DNA from: Phycisphaerales bacterium
Lineage (GTDB): Bacteria > Planctomycetota > Phycisphaerae > Sedimentisphaerales > Anaerohalosphaeraceae
NCBI GenBank assembly: GCA_011048645.1
Contig: DSDR01000040.1
Location: forward strand, 1 to 9,535
Direction: 5' to 3'
Length of the DNA: 9,535 nt
Shown: piece by piece, positions 1 to 7,450 of the stretch
How positions within the stretch are numbered: position 1 is the first letter of the stretch
Layout: each line of letters begins with the position of its first letter
Notes under the pieces: model-generated
Seen by the model: the letters and a program-made list of their open reading frames with translations, nothing else
What the model was told of the DNA's origin: nothing
Databases searched by the model: none
Program-made: the position numbers and the translations under genes

Positions 1-49
1 CCCGCTGCTCAGACCGTCGTCGGCAAAGCCGGAAAAGGAAATCCTGTAA
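1..49 (+). CDS. Probable 3' end of an upstream gene (partial)
   Basis: In frame 2 an open stretch of 15 codons ends at a TAA (47-49), reading PLLRPSSAKPEKEIL. Its third positions are mostly G or C, like the real genes nearby, so it looks like the tail of a coding sequence that begins outside the window. The product cannot be recognised. An alternative reading in frame 3 ends in TGA at 81-83 and would overlap the next ATG as ATGA, but it is almost all Arg/Lys/Ser and looks like a shadow frame. A small hairpin (GGCGG at 50-54 with CCGCC at 62-66) lies between this tail and the permease start and has no T-tract, so it is not a terminator. The upstream gene is therefore probably co-transcribed with the ABC genes. 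Too short for certainty. Confidence 0.35.
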   Translation, partial: PLLRPSSAKPEKEIL

Positions 50-79
50 GGCGGGCCGGATCCGCCCAAAGAGCGCCAA

Positions 80-1429
80 ATGAAGCATATCGGATGGATA
101 TTATGCCTGAAATATCTCCAGCGGCGGTTGATGGTGCTGCTCAGCGTCGCGGCCGTGGCGCTGAGCTGTGCGCTGTTGATTGTAACTGACAGTCTGTTTA
201 CCGGTTTCATTGACGCGGTTGAAAACAGCGCTGGACGTCATTTGGGGGATGTGCTGATTCAGGCGCCGACGGGCGTGCGGATTTCCGATTATGACGCGCT
301 GATTGAACAGCTCGAAGCCACGCAGGCGGTGCAGGCGGCCACCGCTGTGTTGAGCGGGCAGGGTCTGCTGCTCAGCGCGCCCGGTCGGGTGCGTCCGGTC
401 AAGGTATGGGGGATTGAACTGCCGCGGCGGCTGGCGGTCAGCCCACTGGCCGAGGCGCTGCTCGTCCAAAACGATGTGCCGCCGCAGGACATTGATTTCG
501 GCGATTGGCCCAACGGTCAAATCGGCGGCATGGTCGGCATCGGCGTGCTGGCCCGCCCGGACGAAAAGACCGATCGCTACGATATGGAACAAATTCGCGA
601 TTTTTTAGGCAAACCGGCGGTGTTGACGACAGGGACGGCTCAGCCTCAGCAGACGGACTTGGCCGTCGGCGACCGTCCGCGGTTTCGCCGTCAGGTCATT
701 CGTTTTCATATCGCGGATGTCGTAACCACCGGTGTAAGCGATTTTGACGAGTCGTTTGTCTATCTGCCGATAAAGGCGATGTCGCGGCTGCTGTACCCCG
801 GAGCGCCTGCCGGAGCCGATGTGATTCAAATCCGTCTTGCTCCGGGGACCGATGAAGACGCTGCAATGGCGGTGGTGCGGGGGGTGTGGAATCAATTTGC
901 ATATGACCGATTTGCGTGGTTCAGCCGGGTCGAGATTCAGTCCACACGACAGATGCAGGCCCAGTTGATCGCCGAGTATCACAAACAATTGCGGGTGCTG
1001 CTGTTTATTTTCGGACTGGTCAGCTTGGGTATTATCCTGCTGGTGCTGTGCATTTTTTATCTGATTGTGATGACGCGGCGCAAAGATATTGCGATTCTGA
1101 AAAGCTGCGGCCTGGGCAGCCTGTCGGTGGCGCTGATCTTTATTCTTTTCGGGGTGTTGGCCGGGGCGCTGGGGGCGGCGCTGGGCATCGGATTGGGGTG
1201 TGTCTTTACGCATCATATCAATGCCATCGAGCAGGCCGTTAGTGCGGCTTTCGGCCTGAAGGTCTGGCAGGCCAGCACCTATATGTTTTCGCAGATTCCC
1301 AACACGGTCAATTGGTCGTCAGTGTGGTGGATTTCCGCGGCGGGTGTCCTGGCTGCGGCACTGGGGGCGCTGATTCCGGCGATTGCCGCCGCCCGCATCA
1401 AACCGGTGGACATTTTACGATATGAATAA
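80..1429 (+). CDS. ABC transporter permease, FtsX/LolC-E/MacB type (permease 1)
   Basis: Inner-membrane subunit of an ABC exporter of the lipoprotein-release/macrolide-efflux superfamily. The 449 residues show the family layout: one N-terminal membrane helix (about residues 18-36), a large periplasmic domain (about 40-300), then three C-terminal helices (about 305-331, 348-375, 414-437). The cytoplasmic coupling segment MTRRKDIAILKSCG (331-344) directly follows TM2 and matches the RRxEIxILxxxG pattern that contacts the ATPase. The C-terminal AARIKPVDILRYE is the usual FtsX-family ending. The start ATG has only a weak ribosome site (AAAGAG, about 68-73) but precedes TM1 by the expected distance. 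It is followed by a second permease of identical length and, further on, by an ATPase, so the trio probably forms one transporter. The substrate is not evident: lipoprotein release (Lol-like) and small-molecule efflux are both possible. Confidence 0.9.
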   Translation: MKHIGWILCLKYLQRRLMVLLSVAAVALSCALLIVTDSLFTGFIDAVENSAGRHLGDVLIQAPTGVRISDYDALIEQLEATQAVQAATAVLSGQGLLLSAPGRVRPVKVWGIELPRRLAVSPLAEALLVQNDVPPQDIDFGDWPNGQIGGMVGIGVLARPDEKTDRYDMEQIRDFLGKPAVLTTGTAQPQQTDLAVGDRPRFRRQVIRFHIADVVTTGVSDFDESFVYLPIKAMSRLLYPGAPAGADVIQIRLAPGTDEDAAMAVVRGVWNQFAYDRFAWFSRVEIQSTRQMQAQLIAEYHKQLRVLLFIFGLVSLGIILLVLCIFYLIVMTRRKDIAILKSCGLGSLSVALIFILFGVLAGALGAALGIGLGCVFTHHINAIEQAVSAAFGLKVWQASTYMFSQIPNTVNWSSVWWISAAGVLAAALGALIPAIAAARIKPVDILRYE

Positions 1430-1443
1430 AAAGCAGAAGTTAT

Positions 1444-1514
1444 GAGTTTTTAGTTTTGAGTTTTGAGTTAAGTGGCTTTAACTAAGAACTAAGAACTAAG
1501 AACTAAGAACTAAA
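1444..1514. repeat. Heptamer tandem-repeat hairpin between the two permease genes
   Basis: The right arm is five tandem 7-mers (AACTAAG four times at 1480-1507, then AACTAAA at 1508-1514), ending exactly at the ATG of permease 2. The left arm is four degenerate 7-mers of the complementary type (GAGTTTT, TAGTTTT, GAGTTTT, GAGTTAA at 1444-1471). The spacer GTGGCTTT (1472-1479) separates them, so transcribed RNA could fold into an A/U-rich hairpin with 7-nt periodicity. A related AATTAAG tract occurs at 7269-7296. Short tandem heptamers in gaps are known from other bacteria, such as the STRR repeats of cyanobacteria; the relationship here is unknown. Confidence 0.85.
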
Positions 1515-2864
1515 ATGTACAAATGGATTTTGGCATGGCGTTATTTTCGCAAACGGCCGATCACGATTCTGGCGGTCGCGTCCGTGGCGCTGTGCGTGTT
1601 TATCGTGGTGGTTGTGATGACCGTGATGAACGGTCTGGTGCAGGAGTTTCGCGACAAAAACCATCGCTACGTCGGCGATTGCGTCATCAGCAGCGATTCG
1701 CTGGTGGGTTTCGGCTATTATGAGCCGTTTATTGAGCAGCTTGAACGAGAGCCATTTGTTCAGGCCGTCTCCCCGGTGGTCCGCCAGGTCGGTCTGATGT
1801 CCCAGCCGGGCGGCGGCTGGAATATGGGGATTGAGATTGTCGGCATTGACCCGCAGCGACATGCCCAGGTGACCGGTTTCGGCCAGAGTCTCCATTTCCG
1901 ACGCGACCATCCCGAACAGGCCTTCGTCCCGTTGTATGACCCGTCGCTGGAAGGATGTGTCATCGGCATCGACCAGGTCGTCCGTCGCGGCCCGGACGGC
2001 AATTATCTGCACGAGGCCGAGCCGTTTCCTTATCAATTGATCGTCAGCAGTTTTCCGCTGAATATCCGCGGGGGACTGGCCCGCGCCGGGACGGATATGG
2101 TCAGCAGCCGCACCTTTTACTACAGCGACAACAGTCATACCGGTCTGGTGAAGGTGGACGCCAGTGCCGTCTATGTTCCCCTTGAGACCGCTCAGACATT
2201 GTGTGCGATGGACAGTCCGTTGCGTCGGGTCAATGAAATTTCCGTCAAATTCAGGCCGGGCATGTCGCTTGCAAGGGGCGTCCAGCGCGTGCGAACCCTG
2301 TGGCAGGAGCACGTTGCGGCTTTCCGCAGTGAACCAGGCGGCGAATTGCTGGATCAGGTGGTGGTTGAAAGCTGGCAGCAGAACCGCCGCAGCGTGATCG
2401 CCCCGATGGAAAAAGAGCAGGCGATGCTGATCTTGTTGTTTTTGATGCTGGGTGTGATTACGGTTTTTATTGTGTTCGTTGTGCTCTATATGATCGTCAG
2501 CCACAGCGGGCGCGATATCGGCATCCTGCGCAGTATCGGCGTTCCCGTCGGCGGCGTGGTGGTCGTCTTTGAGGGGTTCGCCGTGCTGACCGGTCTGATC
2601 GGGGCGTTGATGGGTGCGGCGGGGGGCTGTCTTTTTCTCTGGCGAGTGAATGCAATAGAAAATTGGCTGCATCACCGTTACGGCTGGCAGTTATGGGATC
2701 GCTCAGTCTATGCCATCGGCGATATTCCAAATCGAATTGATCCGGTTCTGCTGGCGGCTGTCGCTGCGGCCGCGGTGGTCGCCTGCCTGGTCGGCGGCGC
2801 AGCGCCCAGCTTCAAGGCCGGACTCAAACGACCTGTCGAAACCTTGCAGGTTAGCCAAATATGA
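1515..2864 (+). CDS. ABC transporter permease, LolC/LolE-like FtsX family (permease 2)
   Basis: Second inner-membrane subunit of the same ABC system, 449 residues. The N-terminal region is strongly LolC/E-like: an AWRYFRKRP motif (7-15) followed by a membrane helix (about 16-36) ending in VMTVMNGLVQEFR. A periplasmic domain spans about 40-300, and three further helices lie at about 304-328, 346-376 and 409-429. The coupling motif SGRDIGILRSIGV (331-343) follows TM2. The tail (KRPVETL) matches the family's P-x-x-x-L ending. The two permeases differ in sequence, so the working transporter is probably a heterodimer as in LolCE. The start is unusual: heptamer repeats run right up to the ATG, leaving no recognisable Shine-Dalgarno sequence, so translation may depend on coupling or on A-rich unstructured RNA. 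Function as a permease is secure; the substrate is inferred only by class. Confidence 0.92.
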   Translation: MYKWILAWRYFRKRPITILAVASVALCVFIVVVVMTVMNGLVQEFRDKNHRYVGDCVISSDSLVGFGYYEPFIEQLEREPFVQAVSPVVRQVGLMSQPGGGWNMGIEIVGIDPQRHAQVTGFGQSLHFRRDHPEQAFVPLYDPSLEGCVIGIDQVVRRGPDGNYLHEAEPFPYQLIVSSFPLNIRGGLARAGTDMVSSRTFYYSDNSHTGLVKVDASAVYVPLETAQTLCAMDSPLRRVNEISVKFRPGMSLARGVQRVRTLWQEHVAAFRSEPGGELLDQVVVESWQQNRRSVIAPMEKEQAMLILLFLMLGVITVFIVFVVLYMIVSHSGRDIGILRSIGVPVGGVVVVFEGFAVLTGLIGALMGAAGGCLFLWRVNAIENWLHHRYGWQLWDRSVYAIGDIPNRIDPVLLAAVAAAAVVACLVGGAAPSFKAGLKRPVETLQVSQI

Positions 2865-2889
2865 TGAAAATGCAAAAAGGTTAATTGAT

Positions 2890-3080
2890 AACCCCGAAGG
2901 GGTTTTAGGTGATTTAGCCGGAGGCGTGAGCCTCCGGTATAGGTGAGTGTATGGAACTTAAGCCCTGAAGGGGCGAAAGTAAACGGCATTATCCTGTCGC
3001 CCCTACGGGGCTTTGGGGTTGAAGGGTATGCCCACCGGTGGCTTACGCCACCGGCTAATTTACTCTCGTCCCTACGGGAC
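2890..3080. repeat. Composite palindromic element with six hairpins
   Basis: Six perfect or near-perfect short palindromes lie in mirror order. A: AACCCC/GGGGTT (2890-2904, loop GAA). B: CCGGAGGC/GCCTCCGG (2918-2937, loop GTGA). C: GCCC(T)/(G)GGGC (2962-2974). C': GCCCC/GGGGC (2999-3011, loop TAC). B': CCGGTGGC/GCCACCGG (3035-3054, loop TTAC). A': GTCCC/GGGAC (3068-3080, loop TAC). Both B-type hairpins have 8-bp stems and 4-nt loops. No ORF of note is inside. The style (CCCGAAGGGG, CCCCTACGGGG) resembles the dispersed intergenic REP-like elements of PVC and Bacteroidetes genomes; that likeness is from memory, not from a search. It fills the gap between permease 2 and the ATPase. Confidence 0.85.
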
Positions 3081-3149
3081 TTATAATCTAAATTGTCGTG
3101 AACCCAGAGCGATGTCTTGGGGTGTTGGAAGCACAAAGGATGTAATACA

Positions 3150-3836
3150 ATGACGGCGATATTAAAAGCCAGCCAGGTACATAAATCGTACAAAATGGGC
3201 AAACGCACGCTTGAGGTGCTTCGCGGGGTGGATTTGTCCGTTCAAGCGGGCCAGTTTCTGGTGATTGTCGGGGCGTCCGGCAGCGGCAAAAGCACGCTGC
3301 TGCACATTCTCGGCGCGCTGGATCGTCCCACGTCCGGCACGGTGGAGTTTGATGGAATCCGATTAAATACGCTCAGCGGACGCAGACTCGACCGATTTCG
3401 GAACAAGACGGTGGGATTTGTGTTTCAGTTTTATCATCTTCTTAACGAATTAAATGTGCTTGAAAATGTGTTGGTTCCGGCGATGGCCTCGGCCGGAACG
3501 CTGCGGTGGCTGGCTGTTCGTAACCGCACCGTGCAACGGGCCGAACACCTGCTCGAACAGGTTGGTCTGAAGGAGCGGCTGCGGCACAAGCCCTATGAAC
3601 TGTCCGGCGGCGAACGCCAGCGAGCCGCCCTGGCGCGTGCCCTGATCAATCAGCCGAAAGTCCTTTTGGCTGACGAACCGACAGGAAATCTTGACTCTCA
3701 GACCGGTTCTGGTATCTTAGAGGTTCTCAAAGCCCTGCATCGAGACGGTCAAACGATTGTGATGGTCACGCATGATGAGCGGATCGCGGCTTGTGCCCAG
3801 CGGGTAATCCGGCTTTGCGATGGAAAAGTGGGGTAA
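3150..3836 (+). CDS. ABC transporter ATP-binding protein, LolD/MacB family
   Basis: ATPase that powers the two FtsX-type permeases upstream, on the cytoplasmic side of the inner membrane. All nucleotide-binding motifs are present in the 228 residues: Walker A GASGSGKST (41-49), Q-loop Q93 in FVFQFYHLL, ABC signature LSGGERQRAAL (151-161), Walker B VLLADEPTGNLDS (171-183) and the switch histidine in MVTHDE (H208). The FQFYHLLNELNVLENV segment and the PTGNLDS ending are typical of the LolD/MacB/FtsE branch. I chose the ATG at 3150 because AAAGGA (3135-3140) sits 9 nt upstream; the TTG at 3117 would add 11 residues without a ribosome site or homology-like sequence. Length is normal for LolD. The gene is separated from the permeases by the six-hairpin repeat element, which could alter the ATPase-to-permease mRNA ratio. 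Confidence 0.95.
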   Translation: MTAILKASQVHKSYKMGKRTLEVLRGVDLSVQAGQFLVIVGASGSGKSTLLHILGALDRPTSGTVEFDGIRLNTLSGRRLDRFRNKTVGFVFQFYHLLNELNVLENVLVPAMASAGTLRWLAVRNRTVQRAEHLLEQVGLKERLRHKPYELSGGERQRAALARALINQPKVLLADEPTGNLDSQTGSGILEVLKALHRDGQTIVMVTHDERIAACAQRVIRLCDGKVG

Positions 3837-3876
3837 ATAGAAAAAGACAATCAAAATACGATTAGTGGAGAACAGG

Positions 3877-4734
3877 ATGGCCTTAAAGATATGGCTGGAT
3901 CAGGGTCTGGTGGACGAAAAAGACGCCGTCGTGTCGGTGTTTGATCGCAGTTTGCTGTACGGCGACGGCGTGTTCGAAGGAATCCGCGTTTACAGCGGCA
4001 AAGTCTTCGAATTACAGGCCCATCTGCGGCGTCTGTATGAATCGGCCGCCGTCATTCGGCTGCCCATAGCGATGACCCTTGAGCAAATGACCGAGGCGGT
4101 TGAGAAGACCGTCAAAGCCAACGCGGTCAAAGACGGCTATATCCGTCTGATTGTGACCCGCGGCGTCGGCGACCTGGGACTGAATCCCTTTGTGTGCAAA
4201 GACGGAAAGGTCATTATTATTGCCGACAATATCCAGCTTTATCCCGAAGCGTTTTACGAGACCGGAATGAAGGTGGTCAGCGCCTCGACGATTCGCAACC
4301 ATCCGCTGGCGCTGCCGCCGCAGATTAAAAGTCTCAATTACCTGAATAACATCCTGGCCAAAATTGAGTCCGTCGATGCCGGCGTCGGCGAGGCGATTAT
4401 GTATAACCATCTGGGGTATGTGGCCGAGGCCACCGGCGATAATGTGTTCATCGTTAAAGACGGAACGGTTTATACGCCGCCGATACAGGCCGGCTCGCTG
4501 GACGGCATCACCCGCCGTGTCGTGATTCGGCTGGCCGAACAGGACGGCGTCTGTGTCATTGAAAAGAACCTGACGCGGTTTGATCTGTACTTGGCCGATG
4601 AGATGTTTTTGACCGGTACAGCCGCCGAGGTGATCGGTGTGGTGGAAATGGACGGACGTCCCATTGGCAGCGGAAAACCCGGTCCGATGACCAAACGGCT
4701 TCGGAATCTGTTCTTTAAGGCGGCCCATTCCTGA
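3877..4734 (+). CDS. ilvE: Branched-chain amino acid aminotransferase (PLP class IV)
   Basis: Cytoplasmic PLP enzyme that transfers amino groups between glutamate and the 2-oxo acids of valine, leucine and isoleucine. From the ATG at 3877 the protein has 285 residues, slightly shorter than E. coli IlvE. Family landmarks are SLLYGDGVFEGIRVYSG near the N terminus, the PLP-binding lysine K151 in IKSLNYLNN, the conserved glutamate in AEATGDNVF (E184), and the C-terminal FLTGTAAEV loop that binds the cofactor phosphate and is typical of branched-chain enzymes. RGVGDLGL (about 95-102) occurs in this family and in D-amino acid aminotransferases. The start is set by GGAG (3867-3870), 6 nt upstream; an in-frame GTG at 3865 lies within that ribosome site and is unlikely. 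It begins 40 nt after the ATPase and ends 11 nt before the prenyltransferase, so it is probably in one transcript with at least the latter. D-alanine or aminodeoxychorismate activity is less likely but not excluded. Confidence 0.9.
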   Translation: MALKIWLDQGLVDEKDAVVSVFDRSLLYGDGVFEGIRVYSGKVFELQAHLRRLYESAAVIRLPIAMTLEQMTEAVEKTVKANAVKDGYIRLIVTRGVGDLGLNPFVCKDGKVIIIADNIQLYPEAFYETGMKVVSASTIRNHPLALPPQIKSLNYLNNILAKIESVDAGVGEAIMYNHLGYVAEATGDNVFIVKDGTVYTPPIQAGSLDGITRRVVIRLAEQDGVCVIEKNLTRFDLYLADEMFLTGTAAEVIGVVEMDGRPIGSGKPGPMTKRLRNLFFKAAHS

Positions 4735-4745
4735 ATTGAGCGAGC

Positions 4746-5738
4746 GTGAAGACCACCGACCCCCATCCTGTGGATTTGCCGACCTTGTTCAGTCCGATTG
4801 CCGACGATTTGGGTCGTGTGCGCGAGCGGATCGGCGATGTGCTGACCGGTGCGGTTTGGCCCGTCGGCGATTATCTGGCGCAGCTTGATTTAAGCGGCGG
4901 AAAAATGCTGCGCCCCGCCCTGACGCTGTTGAGCGGACAGGCCGTCGGCCCGCTGAAGACGGATCACATCGAACTGGCCGCGATTGTCGAGATGATTCAT
5001 CTGGCTTCTTTACTGCATGATGACGTCATCGACCAGGCCCGCACACGCCGTGGGCAGACCAGCGCCAATGTGCTGTGGGGCAATACCCAGGCGGTGCTGC
5101 TGGGCGATTATATCTTGAGCAGGGCCTTCGCAATGGCCGCGGCACTGAATCTGCCGAGTGCGGCCGAGGTCATGTGTCAGACCGCCGAGGCCATCTGTAC
5201 CGGTGAAATCCGGCAAAATCTTCGCAAAGGCGATCGTGACCTCAGCGAGTCCGAATACCTGACGATTATCGAGGCTAAAACCGCATCGCTGTTCGGTGGC
5301 TGTTGCTATCTGGGCGCGTTGGCCGGATGTGCCGAGCCGTCGGTCTGCCAAAGCACGCGGCAATACGGAATGGCCTTGGGGATGGCCTTTCAGATCACCG
5401 ATGACCTGCTTGATATTCTTGGCAGCTCGGCCCAGGAAGGCAAAACCCTCGGCACGGATCTGTTTCATGAAAAACTGACCCTGCCGGTGATTTATTGGCT
5501 CCGACAGGGCGACCAGCGGCAGCGGCAAGCTGAATTTTCGCGATTTGCCGAACAGTCGGACTTGGCGGCGCTGGGCCGTGCCATTCGCCAAAGCGACGCC
5601 GCAGCCTATACCCTGAGCCGCGCAGAAGCCTATGTCCGAACCGCCAAAGACAGTCTCAATCCATTGCCCGACTCCGCCTCAAAAGATGCCCTTTTGGGTC
5701 TTTTATCCTATGTGCTGAGCCGTGGAGAGCCTGATTGA
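4746..5738 (+). CDS. Trans-polyprenyl diphosphate synthase (long-chain isoprenoid synthase)
   Basis: Soluble enzyme that elongates an allylic diphosphate with isopentenyl diphosphate to make the side chain of a respiratory quinone or a related long isoprenoid. The 330 residues carry both Mg-binding aspartate motifs, DDVID (92-96) and DDLLD (219-223), plus the substrate-binding GGKMLRPAL (51-59), the RTRRGQ loop just after the first motif and HEKLTLPVIYWL (241-252). The residues four and five places before the first motif are Ser and Ala, small side chains that in this family leave the product pocket open, so a product of C30 or longer is more likely than geranylgeranyl or farnesyl diphosphate. 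The start is GTG, 11 nt after the aminotransferase stop, with only a weak GAG-type ribosome site, which suggests translational coupling. Exact chain length cannot be read from sequence; octaprenyl or heptaprenyl synthase is the best guess. Confidence 0.92.
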   Translation: MKTTDPHPVDLPTLFSPIADDLGRVRERIGDVLTGAVWPVGDYLAQLDLSGGKMLRPALTLLSGQAVGPLKTDHIELAAIVEMIHLASLLHDDVIDQARTRRGQTSANVLWGNTQAVLLGDYILSRAFAMAAALNLPSAAEVMCQTAEAICTGEIRQNLRKGDRDLSESEYLTIIEAKTASLFGGCCYLGALAGCAEPSVCQSTRQYGMALGMAFQITDDLLDILGSSAQEGKTLGTDLFHEKLTLPVIYWLRQGDQRQRQAEFSRFAEQSDLAALGRAIRQSDAAAYTLSRAEAYVRTAKDSLNPLPDSASKDALLGLLSYVLSRGEPD

Positions 5739-5856
5739 ATTTTGTTTTACACAACTTTTACTTTCCACAATCGCTTTTGGGGGCTACAGTATATCAAGGG
5801 GCAGTCAGGCGCTGTCCGCTGCGAAACGGTTCATTTGAATTTTGGGAGACCAAGCT

Positions 5857-7269
5857 ATGAAAACAAGTCGCAATGTATCGGCATTAACGGGGGCATTGGT
5901 CCTGGCCGCGGGCGCCGTGGCCGAAACGCCCAAGGATATGGCTGTTACCATTTACAATGACAATTTCGGGGTGGTCAAAGAGCAGCGGGAGATGTCCTTT
6001 GAACGGGGGCTGAACCGAATGCAGTTTACCGGTGTAGCCGAGCGGATTGATCCGACCAGCGTGAACTTTTTGTGTCTGACGGATCCGGACGCGGTGTCCA
6101 TTCTGGAGCAGAACTATGAGTATGATCTGGTTAACACCGACAGTCTGCTGAAGCGCTATATCGACCAGCCGGTCAGTCTGCTGGTCAAAGGCAGCGGCTC
6201 CAGCGGGGCCAGCCTGCTCAAGGGCGTACTGACCGCGGCCATCGGCGGCGATCTGATTGTGCAGGATGAATCGTCCGGCCAACTGCATATTGTCAGTCGG
6301 GCCTCCGTCGAGCGAATTGAACTGGATAAGAAGCCCGAAGACCTGCTGACGCGCCCGACGCTCGTTTGGCTGGCTCACGCCGAAAAACCCGGCAAGCATC
6401 TTTGTCAGGTGACCTACACCACCGAGGCCATCGGCTGGAAGGCGGATTATTCGGCGGTCTTGAATGACAAAGAAGACGCCCTGGATTTTTCCGGCTGGGT
6501 TACCATCAACAACCAGAGCGGGGCGGCCTATCCCGATGCGACCATCAAGCTGATTGCCGGTGATGTGCGCCGACTTCAGCCGCCGGTACAGCCAAGACCG
6601 GAGTCGATTATGGTACGATCGGCGATGGCGGCCGACGCGGCGGGGTTTGAGGAAAAGCCGTTTATGGAGTATCATCTTTATACGCTCGGCCGAAAATCCA
6701 CGCTTCAAAACCGTCAGATCAAACAGATTGAGCTGATTGAAACCGCCCGCGGCGTACCGGTGGACAAACATCTGGTCTATACGACCTCCATCAATCAGTG
6801 GCAGGTGCGGCAAAGCGACAAAGTCCAGGTTAAAATCGAATTCGAAAATGAAGAGCAGCACGGTCTGGGCATTGCACTGCCCAAGGGGCGGGTGCGGGTG
6901 TTCAAGGCGGATCCGGCCGACGGAACGCTTGAGTTTGTCGGTGAAGACCAGATCGATCACACCGCTCGACGTGAAAGACTGTCGCTGTATATCGGCGACG
7001 CCTTCGACGTCGTACCCGAACAAAAGATTACCGACCAGCGGCGCGGCGACCGATTCGTCACCTTTACCCGCAGCGTCGAAATCCGCAACCGCAAAGAGGA
7101 GCCGGTGTCCGTGTTCGTGGATGAGATCATTCCCCGTTATGTCAACTGGCGGATTGATAAAAGCTCGCTGCCGTATGAAAAGAAAGACGCCTTTACCTGT
7201 CGTTTCAAGGTGGATGTCAACGCCGACAGCACGACCACGCTGACCTTTACAATGACACAGACGTGGTGA
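5857..7269 (+). CDS. Secreted/periplasmic DUF4139 domain protein
   Basis: A 470-residue exported protein of unknown function. It opens with a short signal peptide: charged MKTSRN, a hydrophobic core (about 8-19) and a likely cleavage after AVA (20-22). The rest is soluble and beta-rich. Segments typical of DUF4139 proteins are TYTTEAIGWKADYSAVLN (186-203), LDFSGWVTINNQSG (209-222), a KLIAGDV stretch and EYHLYTL (271-277). The N-terminal part (23-160) has the companion pattern found in these proteins (AVTIYNDNFGVVKEQ, then VSRASVERIEL). I chose the ATG at 5857 because GGGAG (5844-5848) lies 8 nt upstream; the TTG at 5842 would precede the signal peptide needlessly. The 118-nt gap before it shows no convincing promoter. 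No catalytic motif or lipobox is visible. Domain assignment is by recalled pattern and the role is unknown. Confidence 0.8.
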   Translation: MKTSRNVSALTGALVLAAGAVAETPKDMAVTIYNDNFGVVKEQREMSFERGLNRMQFTGVAERIDPTSVNFLCLTDPDAVSILEQNYEYDLVNTDSLLKRYIDQPVSLLVKGSGSSGASLLKGVLTAAIGGDLIVQDESSGQLHIVSRASVERIELDKKPEDLLTRPTLVWLAHAEKPGKHLCQVTYTTEAIGWKADYSAVLNDKEDALDFSGWVTINNQSGAAYPDATIKLIAGDVRRLQPPVQPRPESIMVRSAMAADAAGFEEKPFMEYHLYTLGRKSTLQNRQIKQIELIETARGVPVDKHLVYTTSINQWQVRQSDKVQVKIEFENEEQHGLGIALPKGRVRVFKADPADGTLEFVGEDQIDHTARRERLSLYIGDAFDVVPEQKITDQRRGDRFVTFTRSVEIRNRKEEPVSVFVDEIIPRYVNWRIDKSSLPYEKKDAFTCRFKVDVNADSTTTLTFTMTQTW

Positions 7270-7296
7270 ATTAAGAATTAAGAATTGCGAATTGAG
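7269..7296. repeat. Short heptamer tandem repeat after the DUF4139 gene
   Basis: Four consecutive 7-mers, AATTAAG, AATTAAG, AATTGCG and AATTGAG, begin at the last base of the DUF4139 stop codon. The unit differs by one base from the AACTAAG unit at 1480-1514, so both tracts probably belong to one repeat class in this genome. There is no mirror-image arm here. No ORF or terminator structure coincides with it. Confidence 0.75.
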
Positions 7297-7337
7297 GCTG
7301 CTCAGGAGCCGTAAAATAATAATTTGACTGTTTTTTC

Positions 7338-7408
7338 ACTACGAAGGGCACGAAGAAACACGATGATTTTAGTGTCGTAAAAAGGACTTCCTTCGTGATC
7401 TTCGTGGT
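7338..7408. repeat. Imperfect inverted repeat (CACGAAG type) in the convergent gap
   Basis: The left arm 7338-7357 (ACTACGAAGGGCACGAAGAA) and right arm 7389-7408 (TCCTTCGTGATCTTCGTGGT) are reverse complements at 16 of 20 positions. Each arm holds two ACGAAG or CTTCGT units. An inner ACAC/GTGT pair (7358-7361 with 7372-7375) can extend the hairpin, leaving an unpaired stretch at about 7376-7388. The element lies between the convergent ends of the DUF4139 gene and the mlaD-like gene, where it could act as a bidirectional transcription stop, although neither side has a strong T-tract directly after the stem. Similar CACGAAG-rich gap repeats are common in environmental genomes; this is recalled, not searched. 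Confidence 0.75.
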
Positions 7409-7450
7409 TTAATTATTCGTAAATCGGTGATTTTGATTCTTTGCAATCTC

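Noticed and set aside
1503..2675. 390-codon minus-strand frame opposite permease 2
   Set aside because: It is a shadow of the clearly homologous plus-strand permease: rich in His/Gln/Asp/Arg, with no domain pattern.
2890..3080. CRISPR array
   Set aside because: The palindromes differ in sequence and spacing and are mirror-arranged; there are no identical direct repeats with equal spacers.
3117..3149. Earlier TTG start for the ATPase gene
   Set aside because: It has no ribosome site, and the added 11 residues do not match LolD N termini, while the ATG at 3150 has AAAGGA 9 nt upstream.
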